Below are positions 17,258 through 25,141 of a stretch of DNA of 64,000 nt, in pieces. Within the stretch, counting starts at the first letter, position 1; every line of letters begins with the position of its first letter. Made by a program: the position numbers and the translations under genes. Location: positions 62,001 through 126,000 of the forward strand of contig UCIV01000005.1 in the NCBI GenBank assembly GCA_900472575.1, in the 5' to 3' direction. The notes below the pieces were generated by a model. That model did no database searches and was not told where the DNA came from. It saw only the letters and a program-made list of their open reading frames with translations. This DNA is from Hyphomicrobiales bacterium (lineage in GTDB: Bacteria > Pseudomonadota > Alphaproteobacteria > Rhizobiales > Rhizobiaceae).

Positions 17258-18241
17258 TTATTTCCTGATAATCGGCTCGCCGTGGAAACGGCGGCGGGAC
17301 GGTTTGGATACGCCGAAGCCGACTTCCATCATCAGCCGCGGCTTCGTTACCGGTACCGTGCCCATGTGGAAGCCGAACGGATCCTCGACGAAACCGGAGC
17401 CGGCCGGGCCAGTCAACGTGACGGCCTGATCGGCACCGTAATAATCCAGCACTTCATCCGCCGGATGACCGACGAGCAGCGTGTACTGGTGCTTTGCCTT
17501 GCGCCGGTTGTGACTACCCTTGACGAAGACATGCGGGCCGGTGCCTTCATCGACATCGACGAGGTTGAAGAAGAATTTCAGCATTCGCCAGTCGTCGAGA
17601 TCGAAATGGAACTTGTCGAGCGACGCAAGGCTGCGGTCGGCTTCAGAAGAGGCCTGGGTCGGGAAACTCCACCAGATGCGAGTGGTTATAAGCCGGGCGC
17701 TGGCGCCGAGATAATGTTTTGCGACATCCATCAGCAAAGGGTCGGCCTGGATGGCGCGTACACCCTGGCTTTTCAGCGATCGCTCGAAGAAATGGCCGCT
17801 CAGCAGCGAGCGACCGAAACTCTGCTCGGCCTCGTTATGCCGGGGCGCGACAAATTCGAGAGACCGGTCGAAATTGCCGAAACACGGCATCATCAACGCA
17901 AAGCGGCCGATCTCCTGCTGGATCTCGGCAGGCATCTGCAGGCCGGTGAAAATACCGTCGCCGCGCAGGGCATCAGCAATCGCGGCTGCATCCAGCCTAC
18001 CGAACAGGGATGGCTGCGGCTTACCCGAGGGCTTGTATTTTGCCGACAGGGCCCAATGGGCACGACGGCCGGGCATCGTGCGGGCAAGCATGAACATCGG
18101 CAACCAGGCCGGATTTTCCTTCACGTCCGCAAGATAGGTTGGAATTCTAACCGCCATCCGGCGAAACCGGCTGCCATTTCGGGCGATTGTCTCAAGGTCG
18201 GTGGGCTGCGATGCACTCGATGATGATACGTCTACTGACAT
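17258..18241 (-). CDS. Phytanoyl-CoA dioxygenase-like Fe(II)/2-oxoglutarate oxygenase
   Basis: A 327-residue protein with the double-stranded beta-helix iron site of the PhyH superfamily: His212 and Asp214 in KFHFDLDDW, His292 in FGFHMGTVP, and Arg302 as the likely 2-oxoglutarate anchor. The region before residue 90 is an unrelated basic extension. The ATG at 18241 has AGGAG five bases upstream, better than a GTG two codons earlier. It is a single gene with no biosynthetic neighbours, so the hydroxylated substrate cannot be guessed. Confidence 0.75.
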   Translation of the reverse strand: MSVDVSSSSASQPTDLETIARNGSRFRRMAVRIPTYLADVKENPAWLPMFMLARTMPGRRAHWALSAKYKPSGKPQPSLFGRLDAAAIADALRGDGIFTGLQMPAEIQQEIGRFALMMPCFGNFDRSLEFVAPRHNEAEQSFGRSLLSGHFFERSLKSQGVRAIQADPLLMDVAKHYLGASARLITTRIWWSFPTQASSEADRSLASLDKFHFDLDDWRMLKFFFNLVDVDEGTGPHVFVKGSHNRRKAKHQYTLLVGHPADEVLDYYGADQAVTLTGPAGSGFVEDPFGFHMGTVPVTKPRLMMEVGFGVSKPSRRRFHGEPIIRK

Positions 18242-18282
18242 TGCCACTCCTAAGGGGCCTGTATTCCCAAGGGGGAGAGAGG

Positions 18283-18399
18283 ATGCAGATACTACCTGAA
18301 CTCATTTGGCATATTTTTGCTGCAATGCGGCAAAAATATGAGGTCAATTCAGCATATACTTTCTACGCCGCAATACAATTGACAGAAATGACTATATAA
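18283..18399 (+). CDS. Possible small protein in AT-rich DNA
   Basis: A 38-codon frame with a good GGGGGAGAGAGG ribosome binding site ahead of ATG. The product starts MQILPELIWHIFAAMRQKY and would be a short amphipathic peptide. Against it: low GC, atypical codons and an internal inverted repeat at 18310-18340. Reported as a candidate only. Confidence 0.25.
   Translation: MQILPELIWHIFAAMRQKYEVNSAYTFYAAIQLTEMTI
18310..18340. repeat. AT-rich inverted repeat
   Basis: CATATTTTTGC and GCAAAAATATG form a perfect 11-bp inverted repeat with a 9-base spacer. It could be an operator or an RNA hairpin; its lack of a following T-run argues against a normal terminator. Confidence 0.6.
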
Positions 18400-18589
18400 T
18401 ACTCTACCTTATTCGATAAATAATACGGCAAACAAGATCAATGCCCGGGCACTATTCTACCCGAGCATTGGCGATATCCGACTTGGATTATTTCAACTGC
18501 AGGCACAATTTACTCTAAACCTCTAAGTCTTTGTTTCCATGAAAGCCTATACCTATAACGATCTCAGCTTTCATTGGTTTTCCGAACGA

Positions 18590-19477
18590 TCAGGCGTCGT
18601 TGCGACCGCCTGATCGAGCCCAGTCCATGTAAAGCTCCAAAGCCTTGCGGGCGACCGGCCCTTCCTGCAGTGAGCGTTCCTCGAATTTCGTGACAGGTGC
18701 GATCTTGGAATAGTTGCCCGAGGTGAAGATCTCGTCGGCAGTTTCGAAATCCTTTACCGTCAGCGTTACTTCGCGAACGTCGAAACCGGACTCACGCAGC
18801 AGGCCAATGACACGCGAGCGGGTGATGCCGGCAAGGAAGGTGCCGTTGGCGATCGGCGTCATGACTACGCCGTCCTTGACCATGAAGATGTTCGAGGACG
18901 CTGTTTCCGCGACATTGCCGTTCATGTCGAGCGCGAGCGCATTGTCGAAGCCGCGCGAATGGGCCTCGATGATCATGCGGCCGCTGTTGGGATAAAGGCT
19001 ACCGGCCTTGGCAATGGTCATGGCGACTTCCGGGCTGGGGCGACGGAAGGGCGACAGCGTCAGTGAAGAGGGCTTTGCGGTTCCCATCGGCGCCTCGAAC
19101 AGGCAGAGCGCAAAGCGGGTCGATTCCGCATCAGGCGCGACGACGCTGTAGGATGTGCCATGTTCGGCCCAATACATCGGCTTGATGTAGATCGCCGTCT
19201 TGCCGTCGAATTTCTTGACGCCTTCGAGTGCGAGCGCCTCGATTTGTTCCGGGGTCATCGTCGGCTTCATGCCCATATTGGTGGCGGAGCGGTTGACGCG
19301 CTGGCAATGCAGGTCAAGGTCCGGCGAGATGCCATCGAACCAGCGGGCGCCATCGAAGACTGTCGAGGCCAGCCACATGGCGTGTGAGGTCGGGCCAATG
19401 AGCTTCGGATTGCCATCAATCCATTCCCCGTCCACATAGGTCCAGGTGATCGAGCGGGGGGATGTATCGACGGCCAT
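18590..19477 (-). CDS. ilvE: Branched-chain amino-acid aminotransferase (PLP class IV)
   Basis: A 295-residue PLP enzyme that interconverts Leu, Ile or Val with their 2-oxo acids. The PLP lysine is Lys157 in TIAKAGSLYPNSG, and NVAETASSNIF (188-198) is the fold-type IV signature. AAGGAG precedes the ATG. It is a single gene. D-amino-acid and aminodeoxychorismate enzymes share the fold, but the length and motifs favour the branched-chain class. Confidence 0.85.
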   Translation of the reverse strand: MAVDTSPRSITWTYVDGEWIDGNPKLIGPTSHAMWLASTVFDGARWFDGISPDLDLHCQRVNRSATNMGMKPTMTPEQIEALALEGVKKFDGKTAIYIKPMYWAEHGTSYSVVAPDAESTRFALCLFEAPMGTAKPSSLTLSPFRRPSPEVAMTIAKAGSLYPNSGRMIIEAHSRGFDNALALDMNGNVAETASSNIFMVKDGVVMTPIANGTFLAGITRSRVIGLLRESGFDVREVTLTVKDFETADEIFTSGNYSKIAPVTKFEERSLQEGPVARKALELYMDWARSGGRNDA

Positions 19478-19556
19478 GATCAGTCTCCTTCAAAGCAGGC
19501 ACGAAAAATGGCGCGAATGAAGGCTTCAGACGACGGAAGGTCAAGCGATAATCTGA

Positions 19557-19587
19557 GATGAAACATCACAAAAATTGATGTTTCATC
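19557..19587. repeat. 12-bp inverted repeat upstream of ilvE
   Basis: GATGAAACATCA and TGATGTTTCATC are perfect arms around a 7-base loop (CAAAAAT). It lies 79 bases before the ilvE start and 12 bases after the stop of the small membrane-protein gene. It may terminate the latter or serve as an operator for ilvE. Confidence 0.6.
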
Positions 19588-19599
19588 GTCAATTACCGA

Positions 19600-19779
19600 T
19601 CAGGGATTGGCGCCGGGCTGGCTGGGCGTGGGAGGCTGCCCGGTCAAAGGGTTCTGCTGTGTCGGGTCTGCGCCTTGCAGATGGCCGCCAGCAGGAAATC
19701 GATTGGCATCATTCATCCAGATAATGCTCAGCACGCATGCAACCAAAAGGCCAAGAACAAGGATAAACAGCCAACGCAA
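19600..19779 (-). CDS. Small single-pass membrane protein
   Basis: A 59-residue protein read from TTG at 19779, with AGAGG seven bases upstream. Residues 3-21 are a strong membrane helix (LFILVLGLLVACVLSIIW), followed by a periplasmic Pro/Gln-rich tail (PTQQNPLTGQPPTPSQP) containing ND and NRFPAGG motifs. The Cys at 15 is within the helix, so a lipoprotein is unlikely. It lies upstream of ilvE on the same strand but a strong hairpin separates them. The function is unknown. Coding is supported by the membrane-helix-plus-tail architecture and the ribosome binding site. Confidence 0.6.
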   Translation of the reverse strand: MRWLFILVLGLLVACVLSIIWMNDANRFPAGGHLQGADPTQQNPLTGQPPTPSQPGANP

Positions 19780-19978
19780 CGGGACACCTCTTCATTTCGT
19801 TCACGGATCTATATCGACCGACATGATCCGTGATCTTTCACCAGAACAATCGGGCGTCTATACGGCAACACGAATAAACATGGGGCGGCACTGCGTTGAC
19901 AGGCCTGTAAAGGCGGCGCAATTTCGAGCTTCGCTGCTATCCCGCAAGTCTAGACACTATAAACGCCATATAAACGCC

Positions 19979-20746
19979 ATGCCCAAATCATCTCCAATGT
20001 CACTGACCCAGCAGATGGTCGACCTTTGCTTTCGCGAGGAGGAAGATCCGGGGCTGCCCGCGGCCTGGACCCCGCTGACCGACGCCGACTATACGGCGCT
20101 GACCCAGCGCCTGGTCGAGGAAATCGGTGACGAGCCGTTGTGGATCTTCGCTTATGGCTCGCTGATCTGGAAACCGGGTTTCGCGTCCATCGCGTGCCAG
20201 CGTGCAACCGCCTATGGCTGGCACCGATCGTTTTCGCTGCGTATCGAGCGCGGACGCGGTTCTCCCGCTCAGCCTGGGCTGATGATGATGTTATCGCGCG
20301 GTGGACGTTGCGACGGGTTGATCTACAGGGTGGCCGACCACGACAAGCGCGAGCAGATCGAAAGCGCGCTTAGGCGCGAACTCAGCAACAAGGACAGCTT
20401 GTCGACGTTTCGTTTTCTTCCGGTCAGGACGGAGGATGGCGGCACGATCCCGGCCCTGACATTCTGGGCGGGAGGAGACAGTCCGCGGATCGTCAAGCCG
20501 CTGCTGCCGCTGGAAGAGGTGGCCCCCATTCTGGCGCGTGCCTGCGGGCATCGCGGTTCCTGCGCCGAATATCTCTATAATACCGTGGTCCATCTGGCGG
20601 AATTCGGCATTCGCGACCGCAATCTCTGGCGGCTGCAGGAACTGGTGGCGAAGGAAGTGGAAGCAGTACACGGGGCTTCGGCCTCCCAGGCCCCCACCAA
20701 TGCGGCCGGCACTCTGTCGCCTTACACATCTGCGCGCCTTACCTGA
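19979..20746 (+). CDS. chaC: ChaC-type gamma-glutamylcyclotransferase
   Basis: A 255-residue cytosolic enzyme that breaks down glutathione to 5-oxoproline and Cys-Gly. The substrate-binding YGSL motif lies in WIFAYGSLIWKPG at about residue 58, followed by the usual ATAYGWHRSFSL and YRV blocks. The ATG at 19979 or 19997 is possible; neither has a clear ribosome binding site, and the longer open frame back to 19607 overlaps the small membrane-protein gene on the other strand and is not coding. A tandem ATAAACGCC repeat lies at the start. Confidence 0.85.
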   Translation: MPKSSPMSLTQQMVDLCFREEEDPGLPAAWTPLTDADYTALTQRLVEEIGDEPLWIFAYGSLIWKPGFASIACQRATAYGWHRSFSLRIERGRGSPAQPGLMMMLSRGGRCDGLIYRVADHDKREQIESALRRELSNKDSLSTFRFLPVRTEDGGTIPALTFWAGGDSPRIVKPLLPLEEVAPILARACGHRGSCAEYLYNTVVHLAEFGIRDRNLWRLQELVAKEVEAVHGASASQAPTNAAGTLSPYTSARLT

Positions 20747-20953
20747 CGGCAGAGGTTCCGCTCTTCGCATCGAGGCTCATCGCACGGTGCATCCCGGCGT
20801 ACTATCCCTCAAATGGGTGAAGACCTCACGCTTCGATCGTGATTGAACGCTTGAGGGGCCTTGTCAGCCCTTGACTGAAATGGCTGGCTCCCTCGACAAA
20901 CCTGTTCGGGGCACTCCACGAGAGGGCCAGCCATACGTATACATGAAGAAAGA
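20747..20953. other. Intergenic region with two hairpins
   Basis: The first inverted repeat pairs CCCTCAA (20806-20812) with TTGAGGG (20851-20857). The second pairs ATGGCTGG (20880-20887) with CCAGCCAT (20927-20934), just ahead of the small membrane-protein gene. Either could be a terminator for chaC or part of a structured leader. Confidence 0.4.
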
Positions 20954-21193
20954 ATGGCAGAATCTGTGACGACGGCGCTTATCCTCTATTTGCTGATTGC
21001 GAAAATCTTCTTCGTCATCACCCTGATCGAGGGCGCGTTGCGCAACCTTCCGTGGACGGCGGCTCGGTTTTCGGGGCTGTTGCTGACCACCGCATGGCCC
21101 TTTCTCATAATCGCAGTCGCCATTGCCAGCCGCCGGAGCGGCAGGAAGACAGCGCAAGACCCCGATCCTCGAAACACCGCCAGCTGCCCATAG
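20954..21193 (+). CDS. Small two-helix membrane protein
   Basis: A 79-residue protein with two hydrophobic segments (about 7-25 and 39-59) and a basic, proline-containing tail. It is probably an inner-membrane protein with both ends inside. The start codon follows AAAGAATGG without a strong ribosome binding site. It lies 63 bases ahead of the PLD-family gene on the same strand, so a membrane-lipid connection is conceivable. No family is recognised. Confidence 0.55.
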   Translation: MAESVTTALILYLLIAKIFFVITLIEGALRNLPWTAARFSGLLLTTAWPFLIIAVAIASRRSGRKTAQDPDPRNTASCP

Positions 21194-21256
21194 AAGACCT
21201 GTGCCATCGCCCTATATGCGCCCGTCGATATCAATTGACGGCGGGCAACAGGGCAG

Positions 21257-22753
21257 ATGCAGAGCATATTGAAGGAAGGCGAGACCTGCTGGCGGATCGC
21301 ACAGGCAGACAGGCTTTCGATCATCATCGATGCCGCCGACTTCTTTCGTTACGCCAAGAGCGCCATGGCAAAGGCACAACGCTCTATCTACCTGATCGGC
21401 TGGGATTTCGACACGCGGATCGAGCTGATACCTGGCAATGGCGACGACAGGCAACGGAACCGGAAAGCCTCCGACGAACTGCCCGACCAGCTCGGCAAGT
21501 TTCTCAACGCGATCGCCGCGCGCAATGAAAATCTCGATATCCGCATCCTGAAATGGGATATCGGGCTGATCAATTCGATCACACGCGGCGAGACGCCGTT
21601 CTACATTCTCAAATGGATGTTCGACAAACGCATCAACCTGAAACTGGACGGCGCGCATCCATCGATTTCATCGCATCATATGAAGCTGCTGGTGATCGAC
21701 GACGAAGTGGCGTTCTGCGGCGGGATCGACATGACGGTCGGGCGCTGGGATACGCGCGACCATGCGGATAAAGAACCGTTGCGCAAGTCTCCCATGGGTT
21801 TCGCGCAAGGCCCCTGGCATGATGCAACAACGTGTCTTTCCGGCGAGGCGGCACGGGCGCTCGGCGAAATCGCGCGGCTGCGATGGAAACGCGCAACGGA
21901 TGAGGAGCTGCCTGAGCCGCGTGATCTGGCGCAGAAAGATACGCCCTGGCCGGAGGGGCTCGATGTCGGTTTCCGCGACATCGCCATCGGTATTGCGCGC
22001 ACCGCACCGGAATATGACAGTCGCGAACAGGTCGTCGAGATCGAAACCGCCAAGCTTGCGATCATCGCCGCGGTGAAAAAGACGCTTTATGTGGAAAGCC
22101 AGTATTTCGCTTCCCGGCGGATCGCGGAAGCCATGGCCGAGCGCCTGAAAGAACCGGACGGCCCGGAGATCGTGCTGATCAATCCGGAAGGCTGCGAAGG
22201 GTTTCTGGAAGCGAAGGCAATGGACGGCGCACGTATCCGGCTGATGAAGCTGGTCAGAGAGGCGGACGTCCACAATCGGTTCCGCCTCTATTATCCGGTC
22301 AATGCGGCGCGCACGCCGATCTATGTCCATGCCAAGATGATGTTTGCCGACGACCGGATCGTGAAGATCGGCTCCGCCAATCTGAACAACCGGTCAATGG
22401 GCTATGACACAGAATGCGACCTCATTCTGGAGGCTTCTGAAGGGCAGACGGATCTCACGGACAAGATCATCGCCACGCGGGACGACCTGATTGCCGAACA
22501 TCTGGGGCGCGATGCATCGGAGGTTTCGGCAGCGATTGCGGCGCATGGCGGGTCGATTATCGCTGCGATCGAAGCGCTGAACCGGGACAGTGGACGCGGG
22601 CTTGTATCCGTGCCGATGCGCGACTTGACGGCGGACGAGGAGCTGATTGCCGAATCCGACATTGCCGATCCAGAGCGGCCTGCCGGCGTGCGTTATCGGA
22701 CTTCCAGCTTCCTCAAGCGGAAGTTCGGGCACAAGGTGAAAAAAGCGCTCTGA
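21257..22753 (+). CDS. Phospholipase D-family protein
   Basis: A 498-residue protein with two HKD catalytic motifs: H141/K143/D148 in the N-terminal half and H358/K360/D365 (YVHAKMMFADD) in the C-terminal half. It acts on phosphodiesters, by hydrolysis or phosphatidyl transfer. It lacks the N-terminal membrane helices of standard cardiolipin synthases, which points to the soluble PLD/Cls-like branch. It is convergent with the LysR gene, 21 bases apart. Confidence 0.88.
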   Translation: MQSILKEGETCWRIAQADRLSIIIDAADFFRYAKSAMAKAQRSIYLIGWDFDTRIELIPGNGDDRQRNRKASDELPDQLGKFLNAIAARNENLDIRILKWDIGLINSITRGETPFYILKWMFDKRINLKLDGAHPSISSHHMKLLVIDDEVAFCGGIDMTVGRWDTRDHADKEPLRKSPMGFAQGPWHDATTCLSGEAARALGEIARLRWKRATDEELPEPRDLAQKDTPWPEGLDVGFRDIAIGIARTAPEYDSREQVVEIETAKLAIIAAVKKTLYVESQYFASRRIAEAMAERLKEPDGPEIVLINPEGCEGFLEAKAMDGARIRLMKLVREADVHNRFRLYYPVNAARTPIYVHAKMMFADDRIVKIGSANLNNRSMGYDTECDLILEASEGQTDLTDKIIATRDDLIAEHLGRDASEVSAAIAAHGGSIIAAIEALNRDSGRGLVSVPMRDLTADEELIAESDIADPERPAGVRYRTSSFLKRKFGHKVKKAL

Positions 22754-22774
22754 ACGCCATCGTGCAGGATGCGT

Positions 22775-23695
22775 TCAGAACCGTTCCGCGAGAAAATCGA
22801 TGAAAGCGCGGATGCGCACCGCCAGATGTTCATGCCCGGCGTAAACAGCGTGGATGTCTTCGATATCTTCCGGGTTGAAATCCTCCAGTATGGGAACGAG
22901 GCGGCCGGCCTGGATGTCCGGCTCCACATGGAAGCGACCGACGCGACCGATACCGAGACCATCAACGCAGAACTGACGGATGATCGAACCGCTTGACGCT
23001 TTAAGGCTTCCTGATACGGGGCGCAGATCGACCTTGCCGGTCAGCGGATCGCGGAACGGCCAGCCTTCGACCGATCGGCGGAAATTGAAGTTGATGCAGT
23101 TGTGTCCTTCAAGGTCGACAGGCGATTGCGGCAAGCCGTGTTCGGCAATATAGGCGGGCGAGGCAATCACCACCTGGCGGGTCTGACCGAGTTTTCGCGC
23201 CATCAGCGAGGAGTCGCGCAGCGGTCCGTGGCGGATGGCGATATCCACCCGCTCGCGGATGAGATCGACCGTATCGTCTGTCAGCGTGACATCCAGCTGG
23301 ACATCCGGAAAGAGCTGCAGAAATTCGCGGGTCATCGGCAGGATGTAGAGTTCACCAAAACCGACAGAGGCATTGACAGACAGCGGACCGCGCGGCAATG
23401 CCCGCCCGCCGCCGGAAACGATCTCTTCCGTATCGGCGATCTCGGCGAGGATGCGCGAGGCGCGCGCCAGATAGGTTTCGCCTTCCGGCGTCAGTTGCAG
23501 CAAGCGGGTGGAACGCACGACGAGCCGCGTACCCAACCGGTCTTCCAGACGGGTGACGAGCTTGCTGACTGCCGAGGGTGACAGCTTCAACCGTCGGCCT
23601 GCCGCCGAAAAGCTCTTCAGCTCGGCGGCGAGGACGAAGACTTCCATTTCTCCGGCGCGGTTGTCCATCAGCATGCCTCCGCTTGCCTTGGCCAC
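22775..23695 (-). CDS. LysR-family transcriptional regulator
   Basis: Up to 306 residues: a winged helix-turn-helix (LKSFSAAGRRLKLSPSAVSKL) followed by a substrate-binding domain (about 105-300). Starts at 23695, 23674 or 23668 are all possible; the helix begins 25 residues in. It faces the MFS-aldo/keto reductase operon across 237 bases holding two palindromes, so it likely controls that operon and itself. Confidence 0.88.
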   Translation of the reverse strand: MAKASGGMLMDNRAGEMEVFVLAAELKSFSAAGRRLKLSPSAVSKLVTRLEDRLGTRLVVRSTRLLQLTPEGETYLARASRILAEIADTEEIVSGGGRALPRGPLSVNASVGFGELYILPMTREFLQLFPDVQLDVTLTDDTVDLIRERVDIAIRHGPLRDSSLMARKLGQTRQVVIASPAYIAEHGLPQSPVDLEGHNCINFNFRRSVEGWPFRDPLTGKVDLRPVSGSLKASSGSIIRQFCVDGLGIGRVGRFHVEPDIQAGRLVPILEDFNPEDIEDIHAVYAGHEHLAVRIRAFIDFLAERF

Positions 23696-23777
23696 CCTCT
23701 GTTGCCCTCGCGAGGTTGGCAGGCTTGTGTCTGGATCCTCGGGTCAAGCACTCAGCGTGGAATTTGATTGAACCAAA

Positions 23778-23789
23778 GGATAATTATCC
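23778..23789. promoter_or_regulatory. Palindrome in the LysR-MFS intergenic region
   Basis: GGATAATTATCC is a perfect 12-bp palindrome, 83 bases upstream of the LysR start. It has the T-N11-A-compatible symmetry of LysR-type sites and is a candidate autoregulatory site. Confidence 0.45.
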
Positions 23790-23799
23790 AAGACATCAC

Positions 23800-23818
23800 C
23801 TGTGATTTCATTTCACAG
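23800..23818. promoter_or_regulatory. CTGTGA-N7-TCACAG inverted repeat
   Basis: Perfect 6-bp arms with a 7-base spacer. The halves resemble CRP half-sites, but the CRP spacer is six, so assignment to CRP is doubtful. It lies 115 bases upstream of the MFS gene and could be the second LysR contact. Confidence 0.4.
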
Positions 23819-23932
23819 ATGATTATCAATTTATGTCGCTACACAGGCAAGTGTCCAGCAACGATATTGCGACGCATCGAATGATCTTCCCTTGGCCCCC
23901 TCCTCCCAAGGGATCAGGACAAGGATACCCCA

Positions 23933-25120
23933 ATGCCTCTCGCTCTTTATGCGTTGACGGCCGGTGCGTTTGGCATCGGCGTCACGGAATTCGTCATCAT
24001 GGGTCTGCTGATCGATGTCAGCAAGGATCTCGGTGTCTCGATCTCTGCTGCCGGTCTGCTGATCTCCGGTTATGCATTCGGCGTCGTCATCGGCGCGCCG
24101 ATCCTCGGTGCCATTTCCGGAAAATGGTCGAAGAAGACCCTGCTGATGGCGCTGATGGTGGTGTTCACCATCGGCAATCTCGCCTGCGCCATCGCGCCCG
24201 ACTACTGGACACTGATGGCCGCCCGCGTACTGACCGCGTTTGCGCATGCCTCGTTCTTCGGCGTCGGTTCGGTGGTTGCGACCAGCCTCGTCGCGCCGAA
24301 CAAGAAGGCGTCCGCCATCGCCATCATGTTCACCGGCCTGACCGTCGCCAACATCCTCGGCGTGCCGTTCGGTACCTGGCTCGGACAGGCTTATGGCTGG
24401 CGTTCGACCTTCTGGGCGGTGACCCTTATCGGCGTTGCAGCATTTGCGGTGATCGCGCTCCTCGTACCGAAGGACAAGCCATCCGACACGCAGGAAGAGG
24501 CCTCGCAGGGCGTGCTTGCCGTGCTCGGCCGCCGCGCCGTTCTGCTCGGCCTTCTGACCACCGTGCTCTCCTGGGTGGGTGTTTTTGCCGGCTTCACCTA
24601 TATCGCGCCTATCCTCACACAGATTACCGGTTTCTCTGAAGCCGCAGTCTCTCCGATCCTGCTCGTCTTCGGTGGCGGCCTCGTGATCGGCAATCTCGCC
24701 GGCGGCTGGCTGGCGGACCGTCACCTCATGCCGACCATTGTCGGCAGCCTGATCGCGCTTGCCGTCGTGCTTCTCGCCATGACTGCCGTCATCCACCAGC
24801 CGGTGCTTATGGTGATCGCGATTGCCCTGTTCGGTGCTGCTGCCTTTGCCACCGTGGCACCGCTGCAGATGTGGGTGCTTGCCAAGGCCGAAGGCGCTGG
24901 CCAGGGCCTCGCTTCGTCCTTCAACATTGCCGCCTTCAACCTCGGCAATGCGATCGGCGCATGGCTCGGCGGCGCCGTCATCGACCATGGCCCCGGTCTC
25001 GGATCGGTTACCCTGGTTGCCGGCCTCGTTCCGATCGCAGCCCTTGCAGTCGCCGTTATCGCGATCCGCATGGACAAGAGCCGCAGCGGCAATGCCGCCC
25101 AGCTTTCACCGGCAGAATAA
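23933..25120 (+). CDS. MFS exporter, DHA1/AraJ-like
   Basis: A 395-residue, 12-segment major-facilitator transporter of the inner membrane. It begins directly with the first membrane segment (YALTAGAFGIGVTEFVIMGLL), typical of the AraJ/NepI/PbuE branch that exports sugars, nucleosides or drugs. It lies 21 bases upstream of the aldo/keto reductase gene and both are probably cotranscribed under the divergent LysR regulator. The substrate is unknown. Confidence 0.88.
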   Translation: MPLALYALTAGAFGIGVTEFVIMGLLIDVSKDLGVSISAAGLLISGYAFGVVIGAPILGAISGKWSKKTLLMALMVVFTIGNLACAIAPDYWTLMAARVLTAFAHASFFGVGSVVATSLVAPNKKASAIAIMFTGLTVANILGVPFGTWLGQAYGWRSTFWAVTLIGVAAFAVIALLVPKDKPSDTQEEASQGVLAVLGRRAVLLGLLTTVLSWVGVFAGFTYIAPILTQITGFSEAAVSPILLVFGGGLVIGNLAGGWLADRHLMPTIVGSLIALAVVLLAMTAVIHQPVLMVIAIALFGAAAFATVAPLQMWVLAKAEGAGQGLASSFNIAAFNLGNAIGAWLGGAVIDHGPGLGSVTLVAGLVPIAALAVAVIAIRMDKSRSGNAAQLSPAE

Positions 25121-25141
25121 CAGTTAGCAAGGATGACGGTC

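Larger units (their letters stand above)
18242..18589. other. AT-rich intergenic region
   Basis: This 348-bp stretch is clearly lower in GC than its neighbours. It contains a possible 38-codon gene (18283-18399) with an 11-bp inverted repeat inside it. An 8-bp hairpin (ATGAAAGC/GCTTTCAT, 18539-18574) may terminate the aminotransferase gene. Confidence 0.4.

Noticed and set aside
19607..19978. N-terminal extension of ChaC
   Set aside because: It lacks homology-like sequence, overlaps the small membrane-protein gene on the other strand and is not needed for a full-length ChaC.
23800..23818. CRP binding site
   Set aside because: The halves look like TGTGA/TCACA but the spacer is seven, not six, so it is listed only as an inverted repeat.
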